The notes: a model not told the origin generated them from the letters alone. A stretch of DNA of 64,000 nucleotides from Dryocosmus kuriphilus (GCA_038277395.1 CM076192.1:196109647-196173646), one strand, 5' to 3'; positions 1-11,740 are shown, numbered from the stretch's first letter. Numbers and translations are program-made.

Positions 1-1417
1 GTGGCTAAAAACGGAGCCGGTAAACGTAAGAGTTTCTGCGCTCCAATTGCAATCGACGTACGATGCGCTTTGAACTCTGCGAGATGGAAGAGTTGCGTCG
101 AGGCACTGAAACGAAAAAAAGTATCAAACTACTTGCTACAAATGAGAGATAGCTATTTATGCGACAGGAGGGTCATCTATGAGGTTGATACGTGGATTAT
201 CGACGAGTAAATGACGTGTAGTGTCCCTCAGGGATCAAAAGCTGGCCCTCTCCAGTGAAACGTCGTGTATGGCGATTTCCTGGAGATGGAAATCCCGGAA
301 GCAACGTAACTGGTCGGTTTCGCGGATGACAATTTGATTGCCTACACGGCAAACAATGTGGAAATTCTCCACCTCAGAATCAACGAAAGTATGAGACGAG
401 TCAGGCGTTGGGTGAATAACAGACGACTGAAAGTGGCCCTGGAAAAGACCGAGGCGGTACTAGTGACGAACATGATATCCTTTGTTAGCCCGAAGATAGA
501 AGCAAGTGGAATCGAAGTCAAGTGGGGTGGGTTCCTCAAGCACCTCGGAGTGATTCAAAACCGAAGGCTACACTTCGCACATCACGCTCTCACGACGGCA
601 AGGAATGCCCTCAAAACCGTGGCAAAGTTGGCTCGTCTAACATCTGGCACTGGCGGGCCAATGCAAGCGAAGTGAAGGCTGCTAGTGAATGTATTCCACT
701 CGAAGCTGCTATATGCGGCCCCCGTAGGGGCCTCCGCGTTTGGGAACAAGAGCATAACGATGCAGCATTTGTCTATACAGGGAAGCGTGGTATAGAATGT
801 GGTATCGGTATATCACACTGCGTCCACGGACACTATTTCAGTCCTGGTCGGTTTGCCCCCCATTTATCTCCTGGCGATAGAGCGGCGGCGGGTTTACCAG
901 TTCCGCAAAGAATTAAAGGATCAGCTACCCTGCTCGGAAGAAGGCGAGGATCGCAAAAGGTAGTTCATATGTGTCGTCGTGAGATCCGATATGAAGGTGG
1001 CCGTATCGATTAATACCTCACCTCCTACCCTTTTTGATAGGAACCACTGTGGGGTGGGATTTTACCTGGCCCAGGCCTTGACGGGACATGGTGTTTCAAC
1101 GCTTTTCTCCAGCGTTTTAAGATCAGAAGAAACGTGTCGTGCAGCTACTCCGAAGCCCTAGTGGACAACGCGGAGCATGCACTCTTCGAGTGCCCCAGGT
1201 GGGAAGCAGATGGGAGTGCCATGTTGGGTGGTGTGACCGATTCAAGGGTCACGCCCAACAGCATGGTGTCTACGACGATATCATCCGCGGGAAATTGGAG
1301 CCGCATCGAGGAATTCATCGTGATGGTGATGAAGACCATGTATCTCGCTGGAGGAGAGAGAAGACAGTGACTTCTGACGATTTGCAGCTCAAAAAACGGA
1401 AGACGGAAGAGTCCTGA
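1..1417 (+). pseudogene. R1-like non-LTR retrotransposon reverse transcriptase, 3' half, decayed
   Basis: Reverse transcriptase of a LINE-type element, cut by the window start. The first 675 bases stay in one frame, with stops at 208, 256 and 307. In it I read the 'VPQGS' motif near 223-237 and the catalytic box 'FADD' at 319-330, followed by thumb-like sequence ('ALEKTEAVLVT'). The match then shifts frame and continues as 'LLVNVFHSKLLYAAPVG' near 678-730. The C-terminus, near 1134-1200, holds 'CSYSEALVDNAEHALFEC', the CCHC-like knuckle that R1-clade proteins carry, with the second Cys replaced by Ser. Several stops and frameshifts make it non-functional. The clade call rests on motif style and is less sure than the reverse transcriptase call. 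Confidence 0.85.
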
Positions 1418-1581
1418 AGGCGATTATAAAATGGGACCCCCGCTTACGAAGACAAAGCCGAAAGGTGGTCCCTTCAGCGGAACATTTTCACACAATTGAT
1501 ACGGGTCTTCATATTCATTTTCACTAAAGTGCTTCGTACGGAACGCTAAATTCTGAAAGATGTGCTATAAATTTACTAGTC
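1418..1581. other. Short non-coding stretch between two element relics
   Basis: No coding match, poly(A) or inverted terminal repeat was recognised. It probably contains the 3' untranslated end of the upstream non-LTR element, but I cannot fix its boundary. Confidence 0.3.
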
Positions 1582-2288
1582 ATGGTAGATCTAGGCAGCT
1601 ATTCCTTGATGAGTCCTTTTTTCAAAGGGGTTTATAAAAGCAGACCACCAGGACCTAAACACGGCTCAGCCTGGAACACGGAAACGGTTTTACCTGGGCC
1701 GAAGTGCTGGAAACCTCTGAATTCCTTAGACTTAAAATCGCTCACCCTCAAATTAGTGTGTTTATTATCGTTCGCTAAAGCACATAGAGTGCAGACATTG
1801 TCTCTAATTAAAATGAGTGGCATCGCGGTATCGAAGGGTAGTGTGTCCATAAGGATAAAGGACCAAACAAAAACGCCGCGGGTTGGAGCATCTCAGCCAT
1901 GTTTTACCTTACATTCTTTTAACGAACACAAAAGCACTTTCGTTGCCACAGTGCTACTGAACTATTTGGATAGAACCAAAGGTCTAGGAGAAAACGAGAA
2001 CTATATGTTTGTAACCCTCAAGAGATCCTATCATAGAGCTGTGTCACAATCAATAAGTAGATGGATAAAATACTGTCTAGTAGAAGAGGGTATAGACCAA
2101 AAATATACAGCTCACAACACGAGGCACGCAGCCACCTCAGCGGCGGAATCGAAGTGTTTGGACGTGAACATCGTAAAATCACGGCAGGATGGTCAGCGAA
2201 TTCACAGGTGTTTGCTAAATTTTACAAACGACTAATAGAACCAAGAAAAGAATCGTTTGTTGCACCTCTCTTTTCTCAACAAGGTTAA
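1582..2288 (+). pseudogene. Tyrosine recombinase relic (DIRS/Crypton-like), frameshifted
   Basis: Site-specific recombinase of the tyrosine family, the enzyme of DIRS-type retroelements and Cryptons. The catalytic landmarks are in order: an Arg in 'AHRVQTL' near 1780, the 'HNTRH' box (H-x-x-R) near 2116, 'AGWS' near 2188, and a tyrosine in 'FAKFYKRL' near 2217. The last two are in a different frame from the first, so a frameshift lies around 2165-2185. The N-terminal core-binding part is missing or unrecognisable before 1582. No reverse transcriptase is adjacent, so I cannot tell a DIRS relic from a Crypton or another recombinase-bearing element. Similar ORFs are common in arthropod genomes. 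Confidence 0.75.
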
Positions 2289-2418
2289 TAGGAACGCATA
2301 AAATACGGATACAAATACTATTTAATTATGATCAGTGTAAGTTGCATGTGATAATTAATCAGATTAATAATATAAACAATAGATTGAATAATGAAGTCAA
2401 TCCTTTGAACATCTACGA

Positions 2419-2790
2419 TATAATCTCGAAGAACGAGACTCGAAATATTATTTAAAATCAAAGGAACTTACCTTAAGTAATGCTCGATTTTAATTATGTG
2501 AGAGTCTCGTTCGAGATGATTATATCCCTCCCACTTTTTCATTCATTAAAAGTTTCTTCCCACCCTAAAAAAAAGTTTATTTCAATAATTTCGGAAAAAG
2601 CTTTAAACTATATGAAGAAGACTGCCAGGGCATAAGGTAGGAGTAAGGCGCAGGAAGCTGCGGTTTCTTCAAGTTTTGTCTCTAAACTTGTGGTTAGACC
2701 TAGATGAAGTAGCGGTACGACGATGTTACCTTGAAGAACGAGATTCGCACATAATTACAATCGAACTTCACTTAAGGCAAGTTCGCTTGA
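2419..2790. repeat. Diverged inverted repeat downstream of the recombinase
   Basis: The segment 2461-2515 reads in reverse complement at about 2733-2788; both contain 'CACATAATTA', 'AATCGA' and 'CTTAAGG(T/C)AAGTTC' in the same order. A shorter inverted pair lies within the first arm (2419-2442 against 2502-2525, core 'CGAGACTC'). Such arms could be the terminal or split repeats of a recombinase-bearing element or a separate fold-back repeat. Nothing coding was seen between the arms. Confidence 0.6.
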
Positions 2791-3515
2791 TTTTAGGTTT
2801 TTGTTCAGTCTTTGTAAATCACGTTAAATTGAAGTGAATAATGTAAGGTAAATAGGTTGTGTTAGTAATTCTTTTTTTCCTGTTATGAAGCAATGACTTG
2901 GAAATACGTGACGCTAGTGGAGGTGAAGTTGTCTAATTAGAATTTTCGAAACACGGTCTCATATTATTTCAGAAAAGTTAAAAATATGTTACACAATTGT
3001 GTTTGTTGATTAAACTTTTAGCTTTGACACAAATATCTTAAACGATTTTAGGATATTTCCAAGATTTTCACGATTTCCTTTAGAAACTGAATGAATAAGT
3101 TTAATTCAATTTATAACGAAAAATCATTCAATTTTCAAACGAAAACAATGAATTCGGCAAAAAATATAATAGTAGAATTTTGAACTGAAAATTAAAAAAC
3201 TTCAGTCAAATATGTAACAGCTAAATATTTGGATTTTTTATCAAAATATGTGAATTTAAACAAAAAACTGTAAAGAATTAGCGACCAAAAATGTAAAAAT
3301 TCAACGGAATTTACGAAATTTTTTAATGGAACAATTTAATGTTGACATGGAAAAGTCCAATTTTTAATAAAATATTTCAATTCCTGCAAAAGAAATATGA
3401 ATTGAGAGAAAGTGGATTTTTGCCAAACAGTTGAATTTCCAAGCAAAAATATGATTTTTGTACCAGAGATAGTTTGCTAATAAGCAGTAAGACTAAACAC
3501 GTACAAGGATCGTAT
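2791..3515. other. AT-rich non-coding DNA with degenerate 'TTGAATTT(C)CAA' motifs
   Basis: Very AT-rich. From about 3130 to 3450 it contains loosely repeated words such as 'ATTCAATTTTCAAAC' and 'TTGAATTTCCAAGC' at roughly 30-base spacing. The same style of degenerate repeat recurs at 6410-6600, 17019-17240 and 50160-50900. No gene seen. Confidence 0.5.
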
Positions 3516-3654
3516 ATATGGTGTAATTGTTTCAAACTGAAATACAAGGTTGAATGGAATATATGAAAGGGCCTTCAAAAAATTAGAAATATATTATATT
3601 TATCATGAAAAATGACGGAGGGAAAGACGTGTGAAGTGTAGTTATTGTAGCATA

Positions 3655-4835
3655 CGAGCTGTGTTTAAAAAGTAAGGTGATTTTTCAAATTTCGCGGTTA
3701 CGTACATTCGATGTTCAATTTTTTTTTATATTGGCATAATTGTCCCGAAAATATGCGCACAGTTTCATGTGTATAGAATTTTTAGTTTGTTTGTGAGAGG
3801 CGTAAAGATTAGAAGTGTTTGGTGTAATCTTCGATTTTCTGCTGTCGAAAAAAATGGATCAGAGAACTTGTATCAAATTATGTGTAAAAAATGGAATTAA
3901 GTGTTCCAAAATACCTAGAGTGTTGACAGTTGCATACTGTGAGTCTACTTTGAGCAAAAAAGATGCTTATACGTGGTACAAGCTCTTCCAAGAAGGCATC
4001 TCGTTTGGCTCATGCCATGCAATTTTTTCCAATTGTTTGGGCATGAAACGTGTGGCAGCGAAATTTGTCCCGAAACTGCTTAAATTTGACAAAAAGAACC
4101 GTCGAATGGGCATCGCTCAAGAGGTCTCAAGTGACGTTCATAATGATCCCGATATGCTCAAAAGGGTTATAACTGGTGACGAATAATAGGTATATGGTTA
4201 TGACGTCGAAACCAAAGCCCAATCGTCCCAATGGAAAACCCCGGAAGAGCCAAGACCGAAAAAAGCACGACAAGTTTGATCAAATTTCAAGGTCTTGGTC
4301 ACTGTTCTCTTCGATTACCTTGGCGTAGTACACAAAGAGTCCTCACCACAAGGTCGCACGGTCAATATGGAGTATTAACTTGAAGTTATGCGCCATTTGC
4401 GAGAAGCAGTAAAACAAAAGCGGCCGGAATTGTGGAAAAACGATTCATGACTTTTGCATCACGACAGTGAACCTGCTCACTCATCGTTGCTTGTGCGTGA
4501 CTTTTTGACCAAAAACAAAACCACATACATGGCACAGCAACCACATTCACCGGATTTGGCCACCTGTGACTTTTTCCTGTTCCCAAAACTGAAGAGACCC
4601 ATGAAAGAACGGAGATTTGGAACGATTGAGGAGATAAAGGATGCATCGCTAGAAGAACTCAAGGCTGTACCAAAAAGTGCTTATCAGATGTGCTTCGAAG
4701 ATTGGAAAATGCGTTGGCACAAGTGTGTTATATCTGAGGTAGGTTACTCTGAAGGTGACAACATAATAATTGATGAATAAATAAATATTTTTTTCGAAAA
4801 ACTTAAAAGTCACCTTACTTTTTGAACTCACCTCG
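3655..4835 (+). mobile_element. Mariner element A, copy 1, flanked by TA
   Basis: Tc1/mariner-type DNA transposon. Imperfect terminal inverted repeats face each other: the left end after TA is 'CGAGCTGTGTTTAAAAAG' and the right end reads inward as 'CGAGGTGAGTTCAAAAAG', both continuing with 'TAAGGTGA'. The flanking TA dinucleotides are at 3653-3654 and 4836-4837. It encodes one decayed transposase in the same orientation and lies inside the 312-bp tandem array. A second copy of the family is at 43035-44356. Confidence 0.9.
3854..4780 (+). pseudogene. Mariner A transposase, inactivated
   Basis: Starts at the ATG of 'MDQRTCIK' and keeps the N-terminal helix-turn-helix. About 60-65 residues between the two DNA-binding halves are missing compared with copy 2, so 'YKLFQEG' joins directly to 'ISFGSCHAIF'. 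The first catalytic Asp is present in 'VITGDE' near 4170 but is followed at once by a stop. The rest of the catalytic domain is readable in broken frames, including the second Asp region ('HHDSEPAHSSLL' near 4456) and 'SPDLATCDFF' near 4549 with the third Asp. Stops and frame changes preclude activity. Confidence 0.88.
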
Positions 4836-5699
4836 TATATATCACATACACGCATACGAATTTACCGCCAACTGCCTGGATTTAAATATCTTTTTAATAT
4901 AAAACGATAAAATATAATTACCAACAAACTATTTGATATGAATTAATAAAAGTATTTTTTCGATAAGCACATAACTGTGCAGTGGCATGAAGCACGTGGA
5001 ACGATTGTAATATATGGTTTAATTGTTTCAGGGTGACATAAAAATTTTATTGGAACATATTTAAGGTTTTACAAAAAATTAGAGAAATAACATATTTTTA
5101 TAAAAAAGAACGGAAGGAGAAACATTTGAAGTGAAATTTCAGTAACATATTGTGCCATACACGTGTAGAGATTTAACGCAGCAAGTTTGGAGTTAAACAT
5201 TTTTAAAATAAAAAATGATAAAATATAATTCACAACGAATTCATTTATAGAAAATAGTAAAACTGTTTTTCCACTAAGCGAATAAATGTGCAGAAAGATG
5301 AAACGCGTGTAATGATAGTAACATATGGTGTAATTTTTCCGACGCAAAATACAGAATTGAACATACCTGTAATGTGATGTTCTACAAAACTTAGAAATAA
5401 TTAACATATTTTTTCGTATAAAATGACGGAGGGAAAGACTTGTGCAGTGAAATTATTGTAACATATGTCGCATATACGTATACGGATTTAACGCAGCAAG
5501 TCTGGAGTTAAAAAATTTTTTATAAAAAATGATAAAATGTAATTGTAAGCGAATTATTTTGTATGAATTAATAAAACTATGCTTTCGTTAAAAACATAAT
5601 TGCGCAGCAAGACGAAACACGTATAATCATAGCAAAATATGGTGTAATTGTTCAAGGTGAAATACAAATCTGAATGGAATATATGCTTTCCGGAAAAAA

Positions 5700-7280
5700 A
5701 ATGTTTGAACAGGCAAGACCTGGATGTGAGATATTTAAAGATATGTTGGATTTGGTGTTATAAAAGATTCTACTTACCAACAAAATCAAGAAATGCCACA
5801 AATATGAAAAACAGAACACAAATAAAAACTTTCATTTTGCTTGTTACAAACTGCCAATTTGTAAAGCACTCCTTGAGCTTCAATCACTTCTATATATACT
5901 AACCATCATCTCATTACATACAAAGATGATTCTCTAAATTCAGGCGAGGCGTTGGAAATGAGAGAATAAATCATTGTGCAAAGAGTATTTTTCCCAATGT
6001 AAAATGAGCGCAATTTATTTACTTTCCTTGAAATACAGACGCACAATTATAAATCCCCCCGAAATTTCTGAGGCCACGTTTCTTGTTCTGACAAGGTTAA
6101 AAAACGTTTCGGTGAAAACAGGAAAAATTAGCTCAATATATATTTTTTTGTATTTTCAGATGTCGCACTCGCTTTAGAATGGTTTGTTAGCCTTTAACCT
6201 TTTTTTTTTATTCTTTATTAATAACTGTAGGAAATACAAATTCTCTGTCTATTTAGAGTCAATTTTTAAAGAACTCCTCTCTTTTCAAAAAACATCCACT
6301 TTTCCCCACTTTTTCTCGTTTTTCTCGTCTTTTACTTAAACATAGACTAAATTAATGAAATTCTACAAGAAACCAGCTATTGTTGGTCGAAACAAAACCT
6401 TCTTGGATTGAAAAAGTGAAAATTTTGTTGACAATTGAAATATTTTTATCTGAAAATAATATCTTTTAGTTCAAAAGTCAATTATTACAGGTTTGGATGA
6501 AAATTCGTTTTCCTTGGTTGATGATTTTTGCTGATGAAAATATAAATATTATTTATTTCGAATAGATTGTTTTGTTTGAAAATATAATTTTTTAATGAAA
6601 ACACAAATATCTTTGTTAAAGTTATATATATATATATATAAAATATATTTTCTTAATTCATAAATGAAAAGCAAAAAAGGAAAGATAATGGGAACCTTTA
6701 TATCTCTTTTCAAAATTTAAAAAATGAAAAATACAGAAGGAAAAATAAAGGAAAGACCATTGGAGTGGATTTAAAATTCAAGTCGGAATATATATATATA
6801 TAGTATATTATATAATATACGTGAATTACTTTAATTCGAGAATTAGAGCTAAACAAGGAAAAATGCAGGAAAATTGAAATTGAGATATATAATATGTTAG
6901 ATTTATATTCATATTCGAACTTATATTTCAAGTCCATTCGAATAAGTTTTCCTTTTTTTTTCACTCTTTATTGTTCTTTTTTGAATTAAAGTAGTTTCTT
7001 TATCTATATTACATTTATATTGCAACTGTATTTCAAGTTAGTTTTAATTTTCCTTTATTTTTATGAAGGAAATATTTAAATTTTTGTATACCTTTATTTA
7101 TGAAAAATAAAGAAGCAAAAATAAAGGAAAGATCATCGAAATGGACGCGAAATTCAAGTTGCAAATTAAACATAAATATAATATGTTATAAGATACATAT
7201 GTATAAATTATTTAACACAAAAAAGAGAACTAAAGAAGGAAAATTTAAATTGGCTTGAAATACAAGTTGGAATAGAGACG
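5700..7280. other. AT-rich non-coding DNA with simple repeats
   Basis: No gene match. Short open frames at 5648-5902 and 5974-6177 lack recognisable domains and have the base composition of the surroundings. It contains (TA)n tracts near 6625-6642 and 6788-6805, loose 30-base AT motifs at 6410-6600, and a dispersed repeat at 6690-7140 described separately. Confidence 0.5.
6690..7140. repeat. Dispersed AT-rich repeat around (TA)n, in opposed orientations
   Basis: The half at about 6895-7140 reads 'TTTCAAGTCCATTC', 'TTTTCCTTT', 'TCTTTATTGTT', 'TTGAATTAAAGTA', then 'GAAATAT' and 'AATAAAGAAG'. The half at about 6690-6850 carries the same words in reverse complement. The family recurs at 14790-15300, also with (TA)n tracts and with inverted halves. 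It looks like a palindromic short element or (TA)n-nucleated repeat; its true ends are unclear. Confidence 0.55.
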
Positions 7281-7634
7281 ATGATTCCATCGTTATTTCA
7301 GGGCGGAATCCAGTCCACAAATACGCGACTGGCGTCGAGGCAAGATCTAGGAAGAACATCGGGCCCAGATTCAAATACGTGGGCTGAGACCGGTAATGGA
7401 AGTTTTGGTTCACTAATGTAGGGGGACGCGGATTCGAATTTGAGTTTTACCACTGTGTGATCAAGGGACACTAACCCGTTTCGCGAATCTTATGTACAAA
7501 ATCATAACCCCTTTTTGGCTAGTTATGAGCCTTTCTAAAATTTGGGAAACCATGGAAATTTATACGCGCCTTCCCCACAAATGAGAACCGGAGTACCGAG
7601 TCAACTTGCTCCGATTTCAAAAACAAACATCCAA

Positions 7635-8790
7635 AACGTCATAATAAAGTGGAATATCAGATAGAGCCTGAAACGAGATAACAGCGCGGAAGAGTTTCTT
7701 ACCAGGGCCGAGGTGTGCCGTAGAGGTAACTCCTTGACAGATACGGATCTTTTTAGGGCGATGCCGTTCTTGCTTAAGCCACCCGCTCAACATTGGTTCG
7801 TGTTTAACCAAAACAAATGGAGTTCGTGGGAGGAACTTATTGTCGCTTTCGAACGCCGTTACGGAGGAATTAATTTTTAGACGCGAGTTAGGGATGAGGG
7901 TCGCCGTGGCACACAAGGCCCCGATGAGCCTATTGCAGATTATCTGTTAAATATTAGGATGATCTTTTAGCGTTATGATCCACCAATTTCCGAATACGAG
8001 CAATTACAACTTGCTATTAACAATCTACATCCTACTTATCTCGAAGCCCGTTCGAAACTGGATTACAAATCTTTTAATGAGTTAGAGGAAGCAGGTGAGA
8101 GATATGATGCTTCTCGGGAAATAGGAAAGTCACACCAACCCCCTTCACCGGTTAAATATAGTGTGTTATTAGAATTTTCGTATCGTTCAAACAGGAATAA
8201 AATGGAACGAGTCGCGGCGACGGAGTCTAAATCAGACAACGTAAAAGATAGTAAAAGCGCAACCAATGACAAGGCATTAGGCAACAAACGGAATCCCAGA
8301 AATCGCGGGCGTAATGACAACAATAAGTCTCTGGATAACAACCAAAATCAAGCGGCGAACGCTTCCACGTCGACAAGTGTGTCGACCAATCAGTGCGCAG
8401 GACTAGATCCTCCTACCGTTCCGCAAACAAATCTGCCTAATTCTTTTAATAGTTTTGCTCCTTATTGGACACACTTTAATTTTTGTCCAAGCTCTCCTCA
8501 AGCACCTATGATGCCAGTTAACTTTAATTACGCTTAGGTGGGTACTCAGGCCGCCTATGCATCGAATCTCCCGACTGCAGCGTTGGGACCAGAACCGAAG
8601 ACAATTCCGTCAAAGCGAACTTTCCACGTGTCCACTTCCGCTAGTGCCACTAATTCTAGAGGGGCGAGCGACGGTTGTTGGAATTGTAACGAACAGAATC
8701 CTCTCCCCCTTGCGTCATTAGGGCCCCTCAAATTCATAAAATTCAAGTCAATGCGGTACTTGATGAGACGCGGTTATTTATTACTGTTTT
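7635..8790 (+). pseudogene. gag: Gypsy A gag
   Basis: Capsid-like region with phrases shared with copy B at 54845-55110 ('LPFLLK', 'FNQNKWSSWEELIVAF' against 'FNCSKWKSSAEFVVSF', 'RYGGINF'). From about 7897 a long segment runs 'EPIADYLLNIRMIF' and then 'QLQLAINNLHPTYLEARSKL' with one stop. The basic, Asn-rich and Pro-rich linker spans 8200-8530. The nucleocapsid keeps only the start of a zinc knuckle ('CWNCNEQ' near 8679); the remaining knuckle residues are deleted and the sequence jumps to the protease junction. Multiple stops and frame changes. Confidence 0.8.
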
Positions 8791-9310
8791 AGTGGACGAC
8801 CAGCCACTTAGAGATCTTTTTCATTCAGACTCTTGCTGTGCTTACGTAGGCAAACCAGCTTTTGGGAACTTTAGTGATTTATTTAAGAAGTTCGCTAATC
8901 AGGTACGGCCTGGAATAATGTATCCAAATGGCGTTATCGAGGATACCACTGGGCAATCAGTTTTAAATTTAGAGCTTTTAGGATTTAAGAAATGTCTAGA
9001 GATTTGTTTTGCTCCGACTTTTGATTGTGAAGTTTTGTTCAGTCAAGATTTCGGTGAGCTTTTCGATTTCGACGTTAGGTTTAAGCATCGGATGTGGAGA
9101 GTGGGAGAAGGAATATATAGGTTCCACGAGTATAGCTCCAAATCCCCAAATTTGCGCAGGATTGCGGTATTTGGCGAGCAAGGAGATCCGAAAACAAGAA
9201 GAGTTTCTTATTCGGAAAATACCTCCAATGCACTCCAAACTTCCCTCGACAAACCTGGCGAAACACCACATAGATGTTCAGGGTCATGTGCCAATGAAAC
9301 AAAATATTAG
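8740..9310 (+). pseudogene. Gypsy A protease and linker to reverse transcriptase
   Basis: Retroviral-type aspartic protease relic. The conserved D-S/T-G-S active-site loop is replaced: the sequence reads 'LFHSDSCCAYVGKPAFGNF' near 8814-8870, where copy B reads 'IDPGSYCTYVGKQAF' in one of its frames. Both have lost the canonical triad, so neither enzyme can work. The linker continues 'FDCEVLFSQDFGELFDF' near 9024, which copy B matches with 'IDCEVLTGHDFAELFDF'. Context, not motif strength, supports this call. Confidence 0.65.
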
Positions 9311-9329
9311 ATGATTGTCCCCAACAGTG

Positions 9330-10080
9330 GAGGAAGCCTTGAGGGAATCAGCTCAGAAATTAGAGGATCAAGGAATAATAAGTCCATAGCGAATGGTGCA
9401 ATCCGGTGGTCGTGGCAAAAAAGTCGGATGGGGGTTACAGACATTGCATCGACTTTCGTAAGTTGAACGACGTAGCTAAGAAAGGTGCGTACCCTATGAG
9501 AGATATTAGCCAAATATTGGACAAACTTGTCTCAGTGCGATATATTTCTACCATCGACTTGAGCAAGGCATTTCACCAAATATTGTTGACCGAAGAAAGC
9601 AAAGAGCTCAACGCGTTTCCTGTACCTGGAAAAGGATTGTATTATTATAATCGAATGCCGTTTGGCTCATCAGGACCACCAGCTACCTTTCAGGGTTTGT
9701 TAGATAGGCGGATCACTCCTGAATTTGAACCTTATGCCATCGCTTATATCGACGATATAATCATAGTGAACGAAACTTTCGAGGAACACATGCTTTTGGC
9801 TGTAGAAATTTCCGGATTCTATCATTCATGCCGGACTTACCGTTAACCGCGAAAAAAGCGAATTTTTATTTAGCGAAGTACGATATCTCGGCTTTCTAGT
9901 CAACAAATCTGGGCTTCGCCCAGGCCCGAAATGGGTCAAGCCAGTAACTGACTATCCTGTTTCTAAAACGATACGGAAACTTAGGCGATTTTTGGGTATG
10001 GTGTCTTGGTACAGGTGTTTTATAAAGGACTTTGCTGAAAAGGCTGAACCCTTGCACCGCCTGTTAAAAAAAACCGAAGG
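9330..10080 (+). pseudogene. pol: Gypsy A reverse transcriptase
   Basis: Fingers and palm are well preserved: 'NPVVVAKKSDGGYRHCIDF' near 9399-9455, 'ISTIDLSKAFHQI' with the first catalytic Asp near 9550, 'YNRMPFGSSGPPATFQ' near 9648, and the catalytic box 'AYIDDIII' near 9745. A frameshift near 9810 separates this from 'REKSEFLFSEVRYLGFLV' (9848-9904) and the connection 'LRRFLGMVSWYRCFI'. The catalytic Asp residues remain, but stops and frameshifts break the polyprotein. Confidence 0.9.
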
Positions 10081-10119
10081 TACGCTTGGGGCGAAGAACA
10101 AGAAAAGGCTTTTCTGCAG

Positions 10120-10560
10120 TTGGAAACTGCCCTCAGTACCGCACCTACCCTTATGAGGACCGACTTTAATATACCGTTCGTATTACAGACGAATGCAAGC
10201 AGTACAGGCTTGGGTGCCGTTTCGACAAAAGTCCAAGATGTCGAAGAACATGTTATCGCCTTCGAAAGTCGTGCGTTACAAGGCGGCGAGAAGGACTACA
10301 CTGTGACTGATCAAGAATGCTTAGCCTTAGTTTAGGCGGTGAAGAAGTTTAGACCCTATCTCGAAGACTACGACTTCACAGTGATTATGGATCATAGTAG
10401 CATACGTTGGCTGTAAAATTTAAAAGACCCTACAGGTCGATTAGGCAGATGGGCCTTACAACTGCTGCAGTATGACTTTGATATCCATCACAGAAAGGGA
10501 GCACTTCATGACGTGCCAGATGCCCTGCCCAGAGTGTATGAGCCTGATCTAGAAATGGTT
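10120..10560 (+). pseudogene. pol: Gypsy A RNase H
   Basis: RNase H domain as used by Gypsy elements: 'PFVLQTNASSTGLGAV' near 10171-10218 (canonical D in 'TDAS' changed to N), 'YTVTDQECLALV' near 10300 followed by a stop, then 'FTVIMDHSSIRWL' near 10377 and another stop, then 'TGRLGRWALQLLQYDFDI'. The catalytic Asp to Asn change and two stops make it dead. In copy B the middle of this domain is deleted, so copy A is the better template for the domain layout. Confidence 0.85.
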
Positions 10561-10739
10561 ATTTCCATTGGAAAGGCGGAAGAACTCTGGTATACGAGAA
10601 GAACCAGATTGTTTGAAGAGATGCCGTATCAGTTCCCAGACTGGAAGATGGAGGACGGGCGTTTACATTGCCATCATCCTAATCGTCTTACAGATCTTCT
10701 GTTGCCGGACTTGGAGGCCTGGAAGTTAGTGCTGCCCCT

Positions 10740-11740
10740 GGAGCTTAGAAATCAGGCCATGATTGAGCCGCACTATACTCGAACGTCGGGTCACATGGGC
10801 GTAGATAAGACCTTCCAACGTTTGTCGATGCTCTACTATTGGTCCGGTATATTCATGACGTGGCTACTTATGCTCGCTCTTCCGAAACCTGACAGAGAAT
10901 GAAGGTCGAACAAGAGGCTCCCGTATCCCTGATGGGTAAACGAATGATCGAGCAGCCCTGGTCGGTGGTAGCGGCGGACATAATGGGTCCGCTCCCGCCT
11001 AGTCGAGGTACTGCCCCTGAGAGAGGCAAATGCTGCAAGTGTGCAAAAAGCATTTGAAGACACATTTGTGTTTAGATGGGGAACCCCGGAGGTCTTGTTC
11101 ACCGAAAACGGCACTGAGTTTTTAAACAAACTAATTTCTAAAGCTGCGTCGGAGCTGGGAATCAGGCATTCAACTACCCTGCCGTACCACGCGCAGGCGA
11201 ATCCGGTAAAGAGGGTAAATGGGGTTCTGAAAACCATGATATCATCCTTTGTAGAGGGTGATCATCGTAGCTGCGATAAGCATCTCACGGATTTCCGATT
11301 TGCATATAATACGGCTGTTCATAGTTCTACTCGCGTGTCGCCAGCACTCTTGAATTTCGGTCAGGAGCCTAGACTGGCAAAATCGTTGCGGACCCAGGAA
11401 GAAGGGGTACCGGAGATTATTCCACTAGCAGTGGAAGAGTGGGAGGATAGAATTAAGAGATTACCGGCTCTTAGGGACTTGGTCGCGCACCACTTAGATT
11501 TGACGTCAGATCGGCAAGCGAAATATTACAATAAACATCGGCGATATATTCGGTATAGAATAGGAGATATAGTTTGGCGAGGTACGCACACTCTCTCTTC
11601 GGCAATCAACTACGTCGCGAGAAAGTTGTCCCCTAAATACGTAGGTCCATACAAAGTGGTCAGAGTAATTTCTCCGGTCGCATACGAGATCCAAGATGAG
11701 TTTCGAATGGTTGAAAGGTTCATGTGAAAGGTCTAAAGCA
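10740..11740 (+). pseudogene. pol: Gypsy A integrase
   Basis: Begins with part of the H2C2 zinc finger ('GHMGVDKTFQRLSMLYYW' near 10794); the paired Cys residues are lost in a deletion after 10865. Of the catalytic D-D-E, the first Asp survives in 'AADIMGPLPP' near 10977, the second is Glu ('FTENGTEF' near 11098), and the Glu is Lys ('NPVKRVNG' near 11201). A deletion also lies around 11010-11035. The C-terminal barrel-like tail is well kept: 'RYRIGDIVWRGTH' and 'KYVGPYKVVRVISPVAYEI' near 11635. Confidence 0.88.

Larger units (their letters stand above)
3516..5700. repeat. Tandem array of a ~312-bp unit, about 3.2 copies, interrupted by a mariner
   Basis: Units begin with 'ATATGGT(G/T)TAATT' at 3516, 5012, 5323 and 5637. 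The last two full steps are 311 and 314 bases. Each unit has the same series of words: 'GAAATACA', 'TTAGAAATA', 'GACGGAGGGAAAGAC', 'ATTTAACGCAGCAAG', 'AAAATGATAAAAT'. The first unit is 1496 bases long because a mariner of 1181 bases plus its TA duplication sits in it. Removing that gives about 313 bases, in line with the others. The fourth unit is truncated near 5700. Confidence 0.85.

Noticed and set aside
5069..5407. 112-residue minus-strand frame
   Set aside because: It spans the boundary of 312-bp tandem units and is Phe/Tyr/Leu-rich AT translation; the neighbouring unit does not keep the frame.
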